Shown piece by piece: positions 44,871-53,985 of a stretch of DNA of 64,000 nucleotides (position 1 is the first letter of the stretch; every line of letters begins with the position of its first letter). The stretch covers positions 124,001 through 188,000 of the forward strand of contig JAAZCA010000029.1 in assembly GCA_012513515.1 (NCBI GenBank), read 5' to 3'. Made by a program: the position numbers and the translations under genes. The notes beneath the pieces are model-generated. The model was not told the DNA's origin. It ran no database searches and saw only the letters and a program-made list of their open reading frames with translations. Origin of the DNA: Myxococcales bacterium (GTDB lineage: Bacteria; UBA10199; 2-02-FULL-44-16; JAAZCA01).

Positions 44871-46466
44871 TCAGAAGCTCACCTTATTCAAAGTTTCCCT
44901 GATCATCTTCTCTTTGTCGGCGATGAGCTTCGCCATCCCTTCCTCACGTTCCGAAAGCAGTTTTTTCACACGACTGAAGGGCTGACACCCCTTGCCGCGG
45001 GCATCTATGCGAAAGAACTCTACCTGCGAATTTCTGTATCCGTAGGCTCCGCATGATTTCCCCTTCGCCTTGGAGTCGAGGACGGTCGCCCTCATCTCTT
45101 CGCATATTCTCCTGTTTATTTCCTCGAGATAACTCTCTGCGGAGAGGTCGAAGGATCGCAAGAGGTCGCATTCGGCCTTCTCACCTTTATAAAAATCCAG
45201 ACCGATGTTGAACTTGCAGGAACCGCTTCTGGAGTATGATGCCGAATCCAAAACGGTTCCAAAAAAATCAGCATGTGGGACGAGCTGATCACATCCCTCC
45301 GTCGATGGAGTCACCCCGTCGCGCAACGGGTCTATGGTGGTGATCTCTACAAGACCATCATCACCCTCCTCCTCGCCATCAGTGGCAAGTTTACGCATGG
45401 GTTTTTCCCCAAGGAGCGCAGGAGCCATTTGGAGCTCCACCACCCCGTCCCCGATATCGGCTTCAGAAATTTCAGGAGACTCCACCAAAAGATTCGCATC
45501 AGGTTTAGTTTTTGATCCTTGCGACAAAACGCCTGAGGCGGAACCCGGTGAAGATATCGTTGAGGCAGTCTTGACGAAGGCGATGCAGCGATCAAAGCTC
45601 GGGAAGGGTCCAAACTTTTTATCACCTTCGCCGAAAAGTAAAAACTCGCCGGCCCTTTTTTCGTTTTGATCCACGCACTGCGTAACATATCCCTCACAGC
45701 GATCGGGATACTTGGAGCCCTGGCATTTTTGTTTCGCGTAATCATCGGGGTCCGGTGAGGAATCAGCCGCCCGGAGGTCAACCTTCGGTTCTGGCTTTGG
45801 TTGAGGTTGAGGTTGAGGTTGAGGTTGAGGTTCAGCTTTAGGTTCGGGTTCGGGCTCAGGTTGAGGTTCTGGCCTTACGTCTTCAGATAAATTGTCCCCT
45901 TTGCTCCTGAGAAAACCTGCGACAAGGTCGAGGGCGGAATTAGGTTCAGGTTTAGGTTTAGGTTCAGGTTTAGGTTCAGGTTTAGGTTCTGCTTCCGGCC
46001 CCAACTCTTCCAACGAGTCATTTTTTTTGCTCCTGAGAAAATCTGCGACAAGATCGAGGGCGGAATTAGGTTGAGGTTGAGGTTGAGGTTGAGGTTGAGG
46101 TTGAGGTTGAGGTTGAGGTTGAGGTTGAGACTTGGAAATGCTCTCAGGCTTATCGGCACCCTTTAAAACCCCACATGAGGTCGCAGCAGAACCCACAGAG
46201 ATAGAATTCTTCATGAAATAATCGGCAGCGCTCATGCACTGTGTAAAGCTGAAGGGGGTAAGATAAAATCCGCTCTCTGTGCATATCCTCCCGCCGACGT
46301 ACTGGTCTATCTGCATTTCAGTGCACTGCTGCAGGTACTTCTTGCAGTCCTCTGACTTGGAGGGATCGATCCCGCGGGACTGTAGAGATGCCGCAGAACA
46401 GATTTGAAGTTTTTTTTCCACTGTGGACATACTAACCCCCTCAAAAATGGAAATTTCCCCAGCCAT
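44871..46466 (-). CDS. Unrecognised protein: two cysteine modules joined by Pro-Gln/Glu-Pro repeat linkers
   Basis: A 531-residue protein with no signal peptide or membrane helix visible. Module A (residues 20-90) has C41-x6-C48 and, 29 residues later, C77 (PFSFTQC). Module B (245-305) has C257-x6-C264 and, 30 residues later, C294 (PFPSFDRC), so the two look duplicated. Between them lie a (PQ)n run, an (EP/KP)n run and the segment PNSALDLVA-x-FLRSK, which occurs twice. The C-terminal 120 residues are again cysteine-rich and end in a helix with [27 protein letters not shown] precedes the start. The function is unknown; module A carries the N-terminal [11 protein letters not shown]. Confidence 0.75.
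   Translation of the reverse strand: MAGEISIFEGVSMSTVEKKLQICSAASLQSRGIDPSKSEDCKKYLQQCTEMQIDQYVGGRICTESGFYLTPFSFTQCMSAADYFMKNSISVGSAATSCGVLKGADKPESISKSQPQPQPQPQPQPQPQPQPQPNSALDLVADFLRSKKNDSLEELGPEAEPKPEPKPEPKPKPEPNSALDLVAGFLRSKGDNLSEDVRPEPQPEPEPEPKAEPQPQPQPQPQPKPEPKVDLRAADSSPDPDDYAKQKCQGSKYPDRCEGYVTQCVDQNEKRAGEFLLFGEGDKKFGPFPSFDRCIAFVKTASTISSPGSASGVLSQGSKTKPDANLLVESPEISEADIGDGVVELQMAPALLGEKPMRKLATDGEEEGDDGLVEITTIDPLRDGVTPSTEGCDQLVPHADFFGTVLDSASYSRSGSCKFNIGLDFYKGEKAECDLLRSFDLSAESYLEEINRRICEEMRATVLDSKAKGKSCGAYGYRNSQVEFFRIDARGKGCQPFSRVKKLLSEREEGMAKLIADKEKMIRETLNKVSF
46069..46130. repeat. Hexanucleotide tandem repeat encoding Pro-Gln
   Basis: GGTTGA repeats about ten times in a row, coding (on the minus strand) for the longest Pro-Gln run of the 44871 gene. 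Shorter tracts of GGTTGA or GGTTTA/GGTTCA lie at 45799-45833 and 45946-45987. The tract is a multiple of 3, so length changes would not shift the frame. Confidence 0.8.
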
Positions 46467-46588
46467 TATCGTCCTTCCCTGGGAAATGTTGCTAAATTTG
46501 GAAATTGTAAACAAATCGGATCCTCAAAGATAACCAACTGATAAATAAACAAAAACGCGGATCGAGCTCTTCCTCGAACCGCGTCTTG

Positions 46589-46662
46589 TGGCGGAGGACG
46601 GGATCGAACCGTCGACCTAGGGGTTATGAATCCCTCGCTCTCACCAACTGAGCTACCCCGCC
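46589..46662 (-). tRNA. tRNA-Met (CAT), elongator type
   Basis: A 74-base cloverleaf. The acceptor arm GGCGGGG pairs with CTCCGCC, and the arms AGCTCAGTTGGTGAGAGC (D) and GGTTCGATCC (T) are canonical. The anticodon loop TTCATAA gives CAT. The anticodon stem has one A-C mismatch. The 5' pair G-C and D-loop sequence differ from initiator tRNA. A lysidine-modified Ile(CAT) tRNA cannot be excluded without comparison. CCA is not encoded. Confidence 0.93.
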
Positions 46663-46724
46663 ATAATTCCCAAAAAAGTGCGCCGCATATGCCATAACCG
46701 ATCTTTTTACGCAAGATGTATTGA

Positions 46725-47129
46725 TCAGAGGACTCCTTTGCAAATAGAGAAGACCCACTTCGCGTCATCGAATGCCTGTTTGGCATCCTCTTCCTTGTAA
46801 AATTCCGAGGGAGTAAGGTCTTCGCTCCCGTAAAAAGCCAGCTCTCTATCGCGGCGAAGGTTCCTTGAAACCCTCCCCAACTGGGCGACGTGGGGCTTTA
46901 CCGAAGCCGGAAGGGCCGCAGCGGCATTCGCAAGAATGTCGCTGACATCGTGAAGCCTCGGAACTTCTACATTGGCGACACGAAGCAGCCCCTTCATGCA
47001 AAGCTCCACGATCTCCTGCGCCTCCCTTACAACATCGGCATAACTCTGCCGCTGCATCAGGACTTCAAGTGCTGCAAGCCTGTGGCCCGCCCTAGATATG
47101 TAGTCCGCAGCGAGGCTTTTGTTTCTCAT
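46725..47129 (-). CDS. HEPN-domain protein, second gene of a HEPN/MNT pair
   Basis: A 134-residue all-helical protein (KSLAADYISRAGHRLAALEVLM, VVREAQEIVELCMKGLLRVANVE, DVSDIL) matching the HEPN nucleotide-binding/RNase fold. The usual RX4-6H catalytic motif is not obvious; the place where it would be expected reads RRDRELAFYG, without His. GGAGGTAAT sits before the ATG, and only 1 base separates it from the upstream MNT gene. HEPN partners are usually the toxic component of such pairs. The name rests on fold-type similarity and the pairing. Confidence 0.75.
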   Translation of the reverse strand: MRNKSLAADYISRAGHRLAALEVLMQRQSYADVVREAQEIVELCMKGLLRVANVEVPRLHDVSDILANAAAALPASVKPHVAQLGRVSRNLRRDRELAFYGSEDLTPSEFYKEEDAKQAFDDAKWVFSICKGVL

Positions 47130-47130
47130 A

Positions 47131-47703
47131 TTACCTCCAGATCCAATAAGAATGCCCGTTGGATGTGTATCTTCTGACGCGCCCCTCATCGATCAACTCC
47201 TTTATCTTCTTGAAGAGATCGGTCAAGGCGCTCCCGCTCTCATATAAAATTCGTCCGGCAGTGGCGACCTCAAGCCAGAGGCCGCCCGCCCGCTCCGCAT
47301 CATCTGGAATATTTACAAAGTGTGGATTCAGTGTTGCACCCTCATACCAGATGACGTTGTCGTCCCACCACTTGTAAAGACTTCTCTCAATCGGAGTCCC
47401 CCTGTTAAGAACTATGAGGAGATCGATATCGGAGGCTGAAGTAGCATCGCCGGTGGCGTACGACCCGAAGAGGGCCGTCCCGCAAAGGGTGGGACCAAAG
47501 TGTTTTTTTAACTGCAGGGAGAGGGCTCTTAAGTCCTCGAAAAAGGCCGGTTCCGGGTCTTGGACTTTCGCCTTCAAACCATCAGCAAGCAGCGAAACAC
47601 AGAGCTGATTTAATGAGAGCTTTTTAGACCTCGCCATGGCAGATAGGGATTCGTGCATATCTGCTGGAATTCTAAGAACAAATTTCCCTGAACGCGAAGA
47701 CAT
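47131..47703 (-). CDS. Minimal nucleotidyltransferase (MNT) fused to an N-terminal ribbon-helix-helix
   Basis: Residues 1-46 form a ribbon-helix-helix segment (GKFVLRIPADMHESLSAMAR, then KLSLNQLCVSLL) like HicB-type antitoxins. Residues 70-160 form an MNT domain with LFGSYATG (G80-S81) and SDIDLLIV (D92, D94), the metal-binding motif of polymerase-beta-type nucleotidyltransferases. A HEPN gene follows by 1 base. MNT antitoxins neutralise HEPN toxins in known systems, in some cases by AMPylation. The attached DNA-binding part suggests that this protein also represses its own operon, at the palindrome directly upstream. Confidence 0.85.
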   Translation of the reverse strand: MSSRSGKFVLRIPADMHESLSAMARSKKLSLNQLCVSLLADGLKAKVQDPEPAFFEDLRALSLQLKKHFGPTLCGTALFGSYATGDATSASDIDLLIVLNRGTPIERSLYKWWDDNVIWYEGATLNPHFVNIPDDAERAGGLWLEVATAGRILYESGSALTDLFKKIKELIDEGRVRRYTSNGHSYWIWR

Positions 47704-47704
47704 G

Positions 47705-47716
47705 GTACTATAGTAC
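47705..47716. promoter_or_regulatory. Palindromic operator upstream of the MNT-HEPN pair
   Basis: GTACTATAGTAC is a perfect 12-base palindrome. Counting outward, 20 bases from 47701 to 47720 are palindromic apart from one mismatched pair and include the start codon. It overlaps the -10 box. Autoregulation by the ribbon-helix-helix part of the MNT protein is inference. Confidence 0.5.
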
Positions 47717-47738
47717 TATGCCAGGTATCGGTGGTCAA
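47710..47738 (-). promoter_or_regulatory. Promoter of the MNT-HEPN pair, probably leaderless
   Basis: On the minus strand, TTGACC (47738-47733), 17-base spacer, TACTAT (47715-47710), then 6 bases to ATG 47703. No ribosome-binding site. Confidence 0.5.
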
Positions 47739-47773
47739 GGATCTCGATTGATTTCGGCTTATGACAGCGAGTT

Positions 47774-47819
47774 ACTTTGCTCCGTCTGATGGTTTTACTT
47801 TGCTCCGTCTGATGGTTTT
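47774..47819. repeat. Tandem 23-base direct repeat in the 180-base gap before the FG-GAP gene
   Basis: Two adjacent copies of a 23-base unit beginning ACTTTGCTCCGTCTGATGG occupy 47774-47796 and 47797-47819. A third, diverged copy (AGTTTGCTCCGTCCGATAAT) lies at 47840-47859, and a further TCGTCTGATG at 47861-47870. They sit between the stop of the FG-GAP gene and the start of the MNT gene. Confidence 0.75.
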
Positions 47820-47883
47820 ATCAAAAATAACAGTGGGTTAGTTTGCTCCGTCCGATAATTTCGTCTGATGATTTTGACGATTT

Positions 47884-48990
47884 TTAGAAATCAAACCGGA
47901 ATATTCTGGACGAGGTGCTCTTCATGAAGAAGTCCCCTCCCTCATGGATGATGACGTATATGCTGTCCGAACCCTCCTTGCGGGGTAGAACTGCTAAGTC
48001 CACTATCGCGCCGGGAAGCTTCGGGGTCCGCGATTTTTCGACGAGCCCGAGCACCGGATCGGGCCTGAAAAAGACGACCATCGAATCCTTCACGTAGGGA
48101 GTTCTTCCGACGATGCTGCGTATCGGCATCTCGTTTTGAACAACCGCCACAAGGATTCCATCCACAGCCTTCATAGCAACCGGAGGGATATCGAATATCG
48201 CTATCTCGCTCGATTCCTCGCCCATGACATTTCTCGATGACGCCGGAAGATAGTTGACGCTGCCCCCGAACTTTTCCGAACTCTTCCAGAAGCGTTTGAA
48301 GGATCTCTCTTCGCGCCTCATTATCTCAAGCGGTGAATAGCTCTTCTGCAGCAAGACGAAATGCTCCTCTCCCATCTCAGGCAGAATAAGAAAATCGTAA
48401 AGCGAAGCGAAGCGTGGCAACAGGAGTTTATCCCTCTTCTTTATTTTTTTGGATATCTCGATCGAATAAACAGGGCCGGAAAAATATTTTTGCCCGCTCC
48501 ACCATTGCCCGTAAAGCCCATCCTGCTCTCCGCCGGAGATAGCGCGGAAGGACCAGGGAATTTCGCTTTTCACCACGCGGCATCCGGCGGAATCGTAATC
48601 GATAAGCATCGCTGTGGGTTTCCCGATTGTAATTGCGGTAACGACCGCCTCGTAATCTCCATCTCCATCGATATCGAATAAATCGAGGCGCGCCCCCTTA
48701 GCACCATTTTTGAAATTGCAGCTTGCGCTTCTGACGAAGGCACCATCCTTGAAATGTCCGATCTCAAGAAAATCCCTGTAAAGCAGAATTATTTCCTCAT
48801 CCTTGTCGCCGTCGAGATCGCCGACTTCAAGCCCCCATGGCATTACATCCATGCGATCGGAGACCCAAGCGTAGGAAAGGACCCCAGCATCTGAGGACAG
48901 GGCTTTATCAATGGCAAAAAGAGGTCTAAATGACGCGACGAGGGCGATGACGCAAAGAAATATCGTAAACAACGAAATATTTTTTTTCAT
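47884..48990 (-). CDS. Secreted FG-GAP/VCBS-repeat protein
   Basis: A signal peptide (residues 1-26) precedes a protein of 368 aa that carries calcium-binding-type FG-GAP motifs (VGDLDGDKDEEIILLY, LFDIDGDGDYEAVVTA), the beta-propeller repeats of integrin-like and VCBS proteins. The later parts contain weaker blade-like repeats. The gene begins 2 bases after the era stop, so it is probably co-transcribed with era. Its function is unknown; exported or periplasmic location is inferred from the signal peptide. Confidence 0.75.
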   Translation of the reverse strand: MKKNISLFTIFLCVIALVASFRPLFAIDKALSSDAGVLSYAWVSDRMDVMPWGLEVGDLDGDKDEEIILLYRDFLEIGHFKDGAFVRSASCNFKNGAKGARLDLFDIDGDGDYEAVVTAITIGKPTAMLIDYDSAGCRVVKSEIPWSFRAISGGEQDGLYGQWWSGQKYFSGPVYSIEISKKIKKRDKLLLPRFASLYDFLILPEMGEEHFVLLQKSYSPLEIMRREERSFKRFWKSSEKFGGSVNYLPASSRNVMGEESSEIAIFDIPPVAMKAVDGILVAVVQNEMPIRSIVGRTPYVKDSMVVFFRPDPVLGLVEKSRTPKLPGAIVDLAVLPRKEGSDSIYVIIHEGGDFFMKSTSSRIFRFDF

Positions 48991-48992
48991 AT

Positions 48993-49904
48993 TCAGTCCA
49001 CCTGATTGGTATAACCGAACTTGCGAATTGAACCGGGGTCCTTCGTCCAGTTGTATTCCACTCTAACGAACAGCTGCAAAAAAACCTTTCCTCCGACCAA
49101 CTCCTCTATCGCCTCGCGTGAACGGGATCCGATCTCCTTTATTCTCGTTCCGCCCTTGCCTATGACCATCCCTTTCTGCGAATCCTTCTCGACGATGATG
49201 GCGGCCTTGATGCGAAAGATGGGATCATCTTCGGTGGCATCGGTAAACTCCTCTATCTCGACGGCCGCGGAATACGGAAGCTCCTGGTGCATCTGCAGGA
49301 AGAGCTGTTCGCGTATCAATTCGGCGACCAGAAAACGAACGGAGTGATCGGTAAAAATATCGTCTGGAAAATATTTCGGGCCTTCCGGAAGTCGCCCCTT
49401 GATAGCCTCGACGAGCTCACCCATCCCTATCTTCTGCAGAGCTGATATAACCATGAGCTCCTTTGCGCCCCACGCATCGCGATATTTCAAAATCTTCGTC
49501 TCGAGTTCGGCGTGCGAGACGAGGTCGGCCTTGTTGATGACGATGAGAGCCCTCTCACTCCCTATCCTCTCGAATAACCCCTTCTCGATCCCGTCCTCAT
49601 CCACATGATTGGCAGGAATGAGAAGACATACGACATCAGCGTCGTTTATGACCGAATCGACTATATCGTTCATCGCCTCATTTAGAGGCTTGTGTGAGCG
49701 ATGATACCCAGGGGTATCAAAAAAGATGATCTGTGAACCGGCATCGTTTAGAAGTCCTCTTATCCTGTGCCGCGTGGTCTGCGGCTTTTCGGTCACTATC
49801 GAAAGTCTCTCTCCCAATATCGCATTGATGAGTGTGGATTTCCCGGCGTTGGGTCTGCCTACGATCGCAACATATCCAGACTTGAAACCCTTTTCCTCGT
49901 TCAT
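48993..49904 (-). CDS. era: GTPase Era
   Basis: Era acts in 16S rRNA maturation and 30S assembly. Its GTPase domain has GRPNAGKSTLIN, DTPGYHRSHKPLNEAM and NKADL, followed by the C-terminal KH domain with VIGKGGTRIKEIGSRSREAIE and the family ending VRVEYNWTKDP. Length 303 aa is standard. The ATG overlaps the rnc stop (ATGA); the order rnc-era is typical. Confidence 0.98.
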   Translation of the reverse strand: MNEEKGFKSGYVAIVGRPNAGKSTLINAILGERLSIVTEKPQTTRHRIRGLLNDAGSQIIFFDTPGYHRSHKPLNEAMNDIVDSVINDADVVCLLIPANHVDEDGIEKGLFERIGSERALIVINKADLVSHAELETKILKYRDAWGAKELMVISALQKIGMGELVEAIKGRLPEGPKYFPDDIFTDHSVRFLVAELIREQLFLQMHQELPYSAAVEIEEFTDATEDDPIFRIKAAIIVEKDSQKGMVIGKGGTRIKEIGSRSREAIEELVGGKVFLQLFVRVEYNWTKDPGSIRKFGYTNQVD

Positions 49905-50629
49905 AATTCTTCCTCTTCCGAAAACTCCAGCTTCTGCAGGGCTTTTCTTGCAGCCTCCTGCTCGGCGGATTTTTTATTGTGACCTTTTCCAACGCCGAAT
50001 ATTTCATCGTTGATGTACAGGTTTATTTCAAAAATTTTGCGGTGATCCGGCCCCGAGGTGCACATCAGACGGTACTTTGGAACCGTCTTGAAACGGGACT
50101 GGGAGACCTCCTGCAGCCTGGTCTTGTAATCCTTCACGAACCCGACCCCTCCCGCACGATCGAGAACCGAGTCGTAGAGCTTCGCTATGAGGTCGAAGGC
50201 CTTGCCGAATCCACGGTCGAGATAGACCGCACCGAGCACCGCCTCGAGTGCATCGGAAAGAAGAGAGTGCTTCTCCCTGCCGCCGGTCCCATCTTCCCCT
50301 TTTCCGAGATACAAAAATTCGCCGAGTCCGATCTCCTTGGAGATCTCGGCGAGCTGCTCTTCATTTACTATCGCGGCGCGAAGCTTCGACAGCTCTCCCT
50401 CCGGATGATCGGGGAATCTTCTCATTAAAAGTGTGCTAACGCCAAGCTCCAAAACGGCATCGCCCAGATACTCGTAACGCTCGTTATGTTCAAGGGGGGA
50501 AAGCCTCAGCTCGTTCGTATAGGATTTGTGAGTAAGCGCGCGTTTGAGATAATCCCTGTGTCTGAACTTGTAGCCGAGTTTTTTTTCAAAAACTTTGAGT
50601 CTCTTTTTTTCCTGAGTGGTCAGATCCAT
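49901..50629 (-). CDS. rnc: Ribonuclease III
   Basis: Double-strand-specific endoribonuclease for rRNA precursors. The signature HNERYEYLGDAVLELGVS with catalytic Glu/Asp, a second acidic pair in SDALEAVLGAVYLD, and the C-terminal dsRNA-binding domain (DYKTRLQEVSQSRF, GKGHNKKSAEQEAARKAL) are complete. Length 242 aa. It overlaps the mtaB stop by 10 bases and the era start by 4. Confidence 0.98.
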   Translation of the reverse strand: MDLTTQEKKRLKVFEKKLGYKFRHRDYLKRALTHKSYTNELRLSPLEHNERYEYLGDAVLELGVSTLLMRRFPDHPEGELSKLRAAIVNEEQLAEISKEIGLGEFLYLGKGEDGTGGREKHSLLSDALEAVLGAVYLDRGFGKAFDLIAKLYDSVLDRAGGVGFVKDYKTRLQEVSQSRFKTVPKYRLMCTSGPDHRKIFEINLYINDEIFGVGKGHNKKSAEQEAARKALQKLEFSEEEEL

Positions 50630-51882
50630 TTTCCGAATATCCTCATTCCATCAACCCTGTTTATTTCGCCCGTTGCGAGCTCTCCATAGGAAGCTCCTGC
50701 GGAAGGCATCGTAACGGAAATCGCATTGTCTGAAAAGGCGGAAACGAAAGGCAGCCCTGCGGGGGGGGAGGTAACGATCAAGCCAAGCTTCGCACCAAGA
50801 AAACCTTTTAAAAAGTCCCTCCTTTTTTCCGCTGCGGATTTTCTCAAAGCTGCAGCCCTGCCTCGTACTTCATCCTTTGAAAGATGCCCGTCGATATCGC
50901 AGGCCTTTGTACCCGATCTGAGGGAGAAAGGAAAGACGTGAAGCCCCGCGAAGGGAAGCGCCTCGATGCTCTCCATCGCAAGAAGATGATCCTCTTCACT
51001 TTCTCCCGGAAAACCGACAATGAGATCGCCCGTTATCGCTATGCCCGGAACCGCGCTGCGCAGAAGCTCCACCGCCTTAAAAATATCAGCGCGCCCATAC
51101 CCCCTCGACATCAACTTCAGCAGCGAATCGGAAAAACTCTGTATCGAGAGATGAATATGCCTGCAAAGCTTTGCGCCCGCAGAAAAGGCATCAGCGAGCC
51201 TGTCGTTTATCATCGCAGGATGAAGAGAGCTGAGCCTGAATCTCGCAGCTATATCTGAGGAGATCAGCCTCTCTACAAGATCGTAAAGCCTCGCACCGCT
51301 TCGCGGACAGAGGTACTGCCCTATATCAATGCCGGTTATGACTATTTCAGAATGAAATCGAGAGAGAGATCTGGCGTTTTCAACAACTTCGTCCAAAGAA
51401 AGGCTGCGGCTCTTCCCACGCGCGGAAGGCACTATGCAATATGAACAGGTGCGGTCGCAGCCATCCTGAATTCTCATGAACGCCCTCGCCCTGGACTGGC
51501 GCATCCGCGAATGACTTATCTCCAAAACCGGGCGGTTGATCTCAGCTATCCTGAAAATTTCCTCAAGAAGCCTTTTTCGATCGGATGTCCCGAATATCGC
51601 GTCTATCTCGGAGATGGCGCGCATTGACTCCGCCCCCACCTCTCCCGAACAGCCCGTCGCAAAAACCGCTGCATCCGGATTTCTTCTGCGCGCGCGACGA
51701 AGCATCTGGCGGGACTGCTGATCGGCGACAGCGGTCACCGTACAGGTGTTGACGACGTATATGTCGGCCTCTTCTTCGAATTCCACGACCTCCAGCCCGG
51801 CCTCCCTGCAGGATTGAAGAAGGGCCTCGGTATCGGTCCAGTTCGCCTTGCATCCCAGCGTTGCAAATGCGACCCGCTTCAC
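50620..51882 (-). CDS. mtaB: tRNA (N6-threonylcarbamoyladenosine37-C2)-methylthiotransferase MtaB
   Basis: A radical SAM methylthiotransferase converting t6A37 to ms2t6A37. It has the N-terminal UPF0004 domain (VAFATLGCKANWTDTEALL, VVNTCTVTAVADQQSRQMLRR, TGCSGE), the radical SAM motif GCDRTCSYCIVPSARG and a C-terminal TRAM-like part. Length (420 aa) suits MtaB rather than MiaB or RimO. The GTG at 51882 overlaps the mnmA stop (GTGA) with GGTGGGGGG upstream. It sits in a run of tRNA and rRNA modification genes. Confidence 0.92.
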   Translation of the reverse strand: MKRVAFATLGCKANWTDTEALLQSCREAGLEVVEFEEEADIYVVNTCTVTAVADQQSRQMLRRARRRNPDAAVFATGCSGEVGAESMRAISEIDAIFGTSDRKRLLEEIFRIAEINRPVLEISHSRMRQSRARAFMRIQDGCDRTCSYCIVPSARGKSRSLSLDEVVENARSLSRFHSEIVITGIDIGQYLCPRSGARLYDLVERLISSDIAARFRLSSLHPAMINDRLADAFSAGAKLCRHIHLSIQSFSDSLLKLMSRGYGRADIFKAVELLRSAVPGIAITGDLIVGFPGESEEDHLLAMESIEALPFAGLHVFPFSLRSGTKACDIDGHLSKDEVRGRAAALRKSAAEKRRDFLKGFLGAKLGLIVTSPPAGLPFVSAFSDNAISVTMPSAGASYGELATGEINRVDGMRIFGKWI

Positions 51883-52931
51883 AGGATCCACCCCCCACCG
51901 ATCACCTCATCGCCATCGTAGAAAACGGCAGCCTGCCCCGGAGCGACCCCCGAAACGGGCCTTTCAAAGGAGAGCTTCGCCGTTCCATCACCGGATTGAA
52001 AAAACCCTGCGCGCTCGCCGGCATGTGTGGAGCGAATTTTAACCAGAAGATCCTTTCCATTCGAAGGCTCCTCCACAACCCATGAGATATCCCTCACTGA
52101 AATCTCTTTTGTTTGCAGCTCTTCCTTGGAGCCGAGAACTATCCGATTGGAGGAAGTATCGATTTTTATCACATACTGGCGCTCGCCCACACCGAAGCCC
52201 AGACCGCGGCGCTGCCCTATCGTGTAGCGGTGAATTCCGCTGTGCCGCCCCAGAATTTTTCCGCTTGAATCAACAAAATCCCCCGCCCCGGCGCTTCCAC
52301 CTGAGGGATGAGACTCCACAAAACTCGCGTAATCATCATCCGGAATAAAGCATATCTCCTGACTCTCCGGTTTCTCTCTGGTTATCAGCCCGTGATCGGA
52401 AGCGATCGCACGAATCTCCGTCTTTTTCATTTCACCGATAGGAAATAATATCTTTGAAAGCTGTTCCTGTTTGAGCGTGAAAAGAAAATACGACTGATCC
52501 TTGACGAGATCCACTCCGCGAAGGAGGTGAAAGAATCCCCCTTCGCTGACTACCCTTGCGTAATGTCCGGTGGCGACGGCCTTAGCACCTATTCGATCCG
52601 CCTCCTCCAAAAGAGCGCCGAATTTCATGTGTTCATTGCAGAGTATGCACGGAGATGGAGTTCTCCCTGCGAGATATTCTTTCACAAAAGACGAAACGAC
52701 CCTCTCTTCGAAAAGTTTTCGGAAATCCACTATATAGTGTTTGATCCCTATCTGTTCGCATATCCTTGCTGCATCCAGACGATCGCTCGATGAACAACAA
52801 CTGGCTGACCCAGCCTTGCTGCAGGTCATCAGGTTCATCGAAACGCCCACGACCTCGTGACCGCCTATTTTCAAAAGCAGCGCTGCTACGGAGGAATCTA
52901 CTCCACCGCTCATTGCGGCAAGGACCTTCAC
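51879..52931 (-). CDS. mnmA: tRNA-specific 2-thiouridylase MnmA
   Basis: MnmA makes s2U34 in tRNA-Lys, -Glu and -Gln. The P-loop [15 protein letters not shown], the catalytic Cys in [13 protein letters not shown], the second Cys in [13 protein letters not shown], and [10 protein letters not shown] are all present; the length is 350 aa. The ATG overlaps the cysE stop (ATGA). Sulfur-relay partners are not in the window. Confidence 0.97.
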   Translation of the reverse strand: MKVLAAMSGGVDSSVAALLLKIGGHEVVGVSMNLMTCSKAGSASCCSSSDRLDAARICEQIGIKHYIVDFRKLFEERVVSSFVKEYLAGRTPSPCILCNEHMKFGALLEEADRIGAKAVATGHYARVVSEGGFFHLLRGVDLVKDQSYFLFTLKQEQLSKILFPIGEMKKTEIRAIASDHGLITREKPESQEICFIPDDDYASFVESHPSGGSAGAGDFVDSSGKILGRHSGIHRYTIGQRRGLGFGVGERQYVIKIDTSSNRIVLGSKEELQTKEISVRDISWVVEEPSNGKDLLVKIRSTHAGERAGFFQSGDGTAKLSFERPVSGVAPGQAAVFYDGDEVIGGGWIL

Positions 52932-53599
52932 TGCGTCTTTCTCTCCACATCGATCAGCCTTCGTTCAAGCTCATCCACGCTCTTTCTAAGCCCCTGTATT
53001 GCATCGCCGAACGGGTCAGGGAGTGTGGCATGCTGAAGGTCGAAGTGATAATCCCCCTCTTTCTTGATAATGGGATCCCTCCTGCGGATCACCTTGCCCG
53101 GTATGCCTACGACGGTGGAAAATGGCGGAACGTCATTGATCACAACTGAAGAGCTTCCTATTCTGCTGTCATTTCCGATCGTAACTGGGCCGAGCACGAT
53201 CGCCCCGGCGCCCACTATGACCCGGTCGTGGAGAGTCGGATGGCGCTTCCCCTTGCTCCAGCTCGTACCACCGAGAGTCACACCCTGATAAAGGGTGCAA
53301 TCGTCGCCTACCTCCACCGTCTCCCCGATTACGATCCCCATCCCGTGATCTATGAAGAAGCGCTTTCCGATCTTGGCACCTGGATGTATCTCTATTCCGG
53401 TTATCCATCTGGCAAAGTGCGAAATACATCTGCCAAAAAGTTTCAGATGATTATTCCACATCGCATGCGCTATGCGATATAGAACCAGAGCATGCAGCCC
53501 CGGATAACAGAGCACGATCTCAATCCTGGATCTGGCGGCTGGATCCCGGTCGAAGACCATGGCAAAATCGGATTTTATCGCCTGCATAAATTTTATCAT
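52928..53599 (-). CDS. cysE: Serine O-acetyltransferase
   Basis: CysE acetylates serine as the first step of cysteine synthesis. The protein (223 aa) has the SAT N-terminal helices ([18 protein letters not shown]), the left-handed beta-helix of hexapeptide repeats ([27 protein letters not shown]) and the substrate-loop HPTLHDRV with a catalytic His. AGGAAGG supports the start at 53599; the frame is open to 53791 without recognisable homology. Its stop overlaps mnmA, linking cysteine supply and tRNA thiolation in one transcript. Confidence 0.94.
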   Translation of the reverse strand: MIKFMQAIKSDFAMVFDRDPAARSRIEIVLCYPGLHALVLYRIAHAMWNNHLKLFGRCISHFARWITGIEIHPGAKIGKRFFIDHGMGIVIGETVEVGDDCTLYQGVTLGGTSWSKGKRHPTLHDRVIVGAGAIVLGPVTIGNDSRIGSSSVVINDVPPFSTVVGIPGKVIRRRDPIIKKEGDYHFDLQHATLPDPFGDAIQGLRKSVDELERRLIDVERKTQ

Positions 53600-53807
53600 T
53601 CTCAAAACCCTTCCTGAAAATATGCCCCGCAATGACTCTTGAAGGTCACCCCGGGGCCAGACTGCACTGATGCCTGTGCAGAAGCCAGCATCAGAAATAG
53701 TTACATTATGGTCGAAAAAGATGAAATCCAAAATCACAAAAATCTTCAGCCGAAATTCCTGATCGAAACGAAACATCGCTCTCTCAACCAAAAACAGCTT
53801 CCCTCGG

Positions 53808-53882
53808 TCGGGGCGACGAGATTTGAACTCGTGACCCCTTGCACCCCAAGCAAGTACTCTATCCAGGCTGAGCTACGCCCCG
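53808..53882 (-). tRNA. tRNA-Pro (GGG)
   Basis: A 75-base cloverleaf. Acceptor CGGGGCG/CGCCCCG is perfect, the D-arm is AGCTCAGCCTGGATAGAGT, anticodon stem CTTGC/GCAAG carries loop TTGGGGT giving GGG, and the T-arm is CGAGTTCAAATCTCG. Discriminator A. CCA is not encoded. Confidence 0.95.
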
Positions 53883-53985
53883 ACCAAAAGAAGCTTCAAT
53901 TCAGTTTTTAAAAAACGATATCTCATCTTCGATTCGCAAGCCACTAGTTACGAGTCACGGACTCTAACGGATCTCCGACAAAAAT

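Noticed and set aside
45799-46130. CRISPR or intergenic repeat
   Set aside because: The hexamer repeats lie inside one reading frame and encode Pro-Gln or Glu-Pro runs.
47774-47870. CRISPR-like array
   Set aside because: The repeat units are directly adjacent with no spacers, there are only two to three copies and there are no cas genes.
53600-53791. N-terminal extension of cysE
   Set aside because: The extra 64 residues have no SAT homology, and AGGAAGG supports the start at 53599. No riboswitch or T-box was recognised in this 208-base leader.
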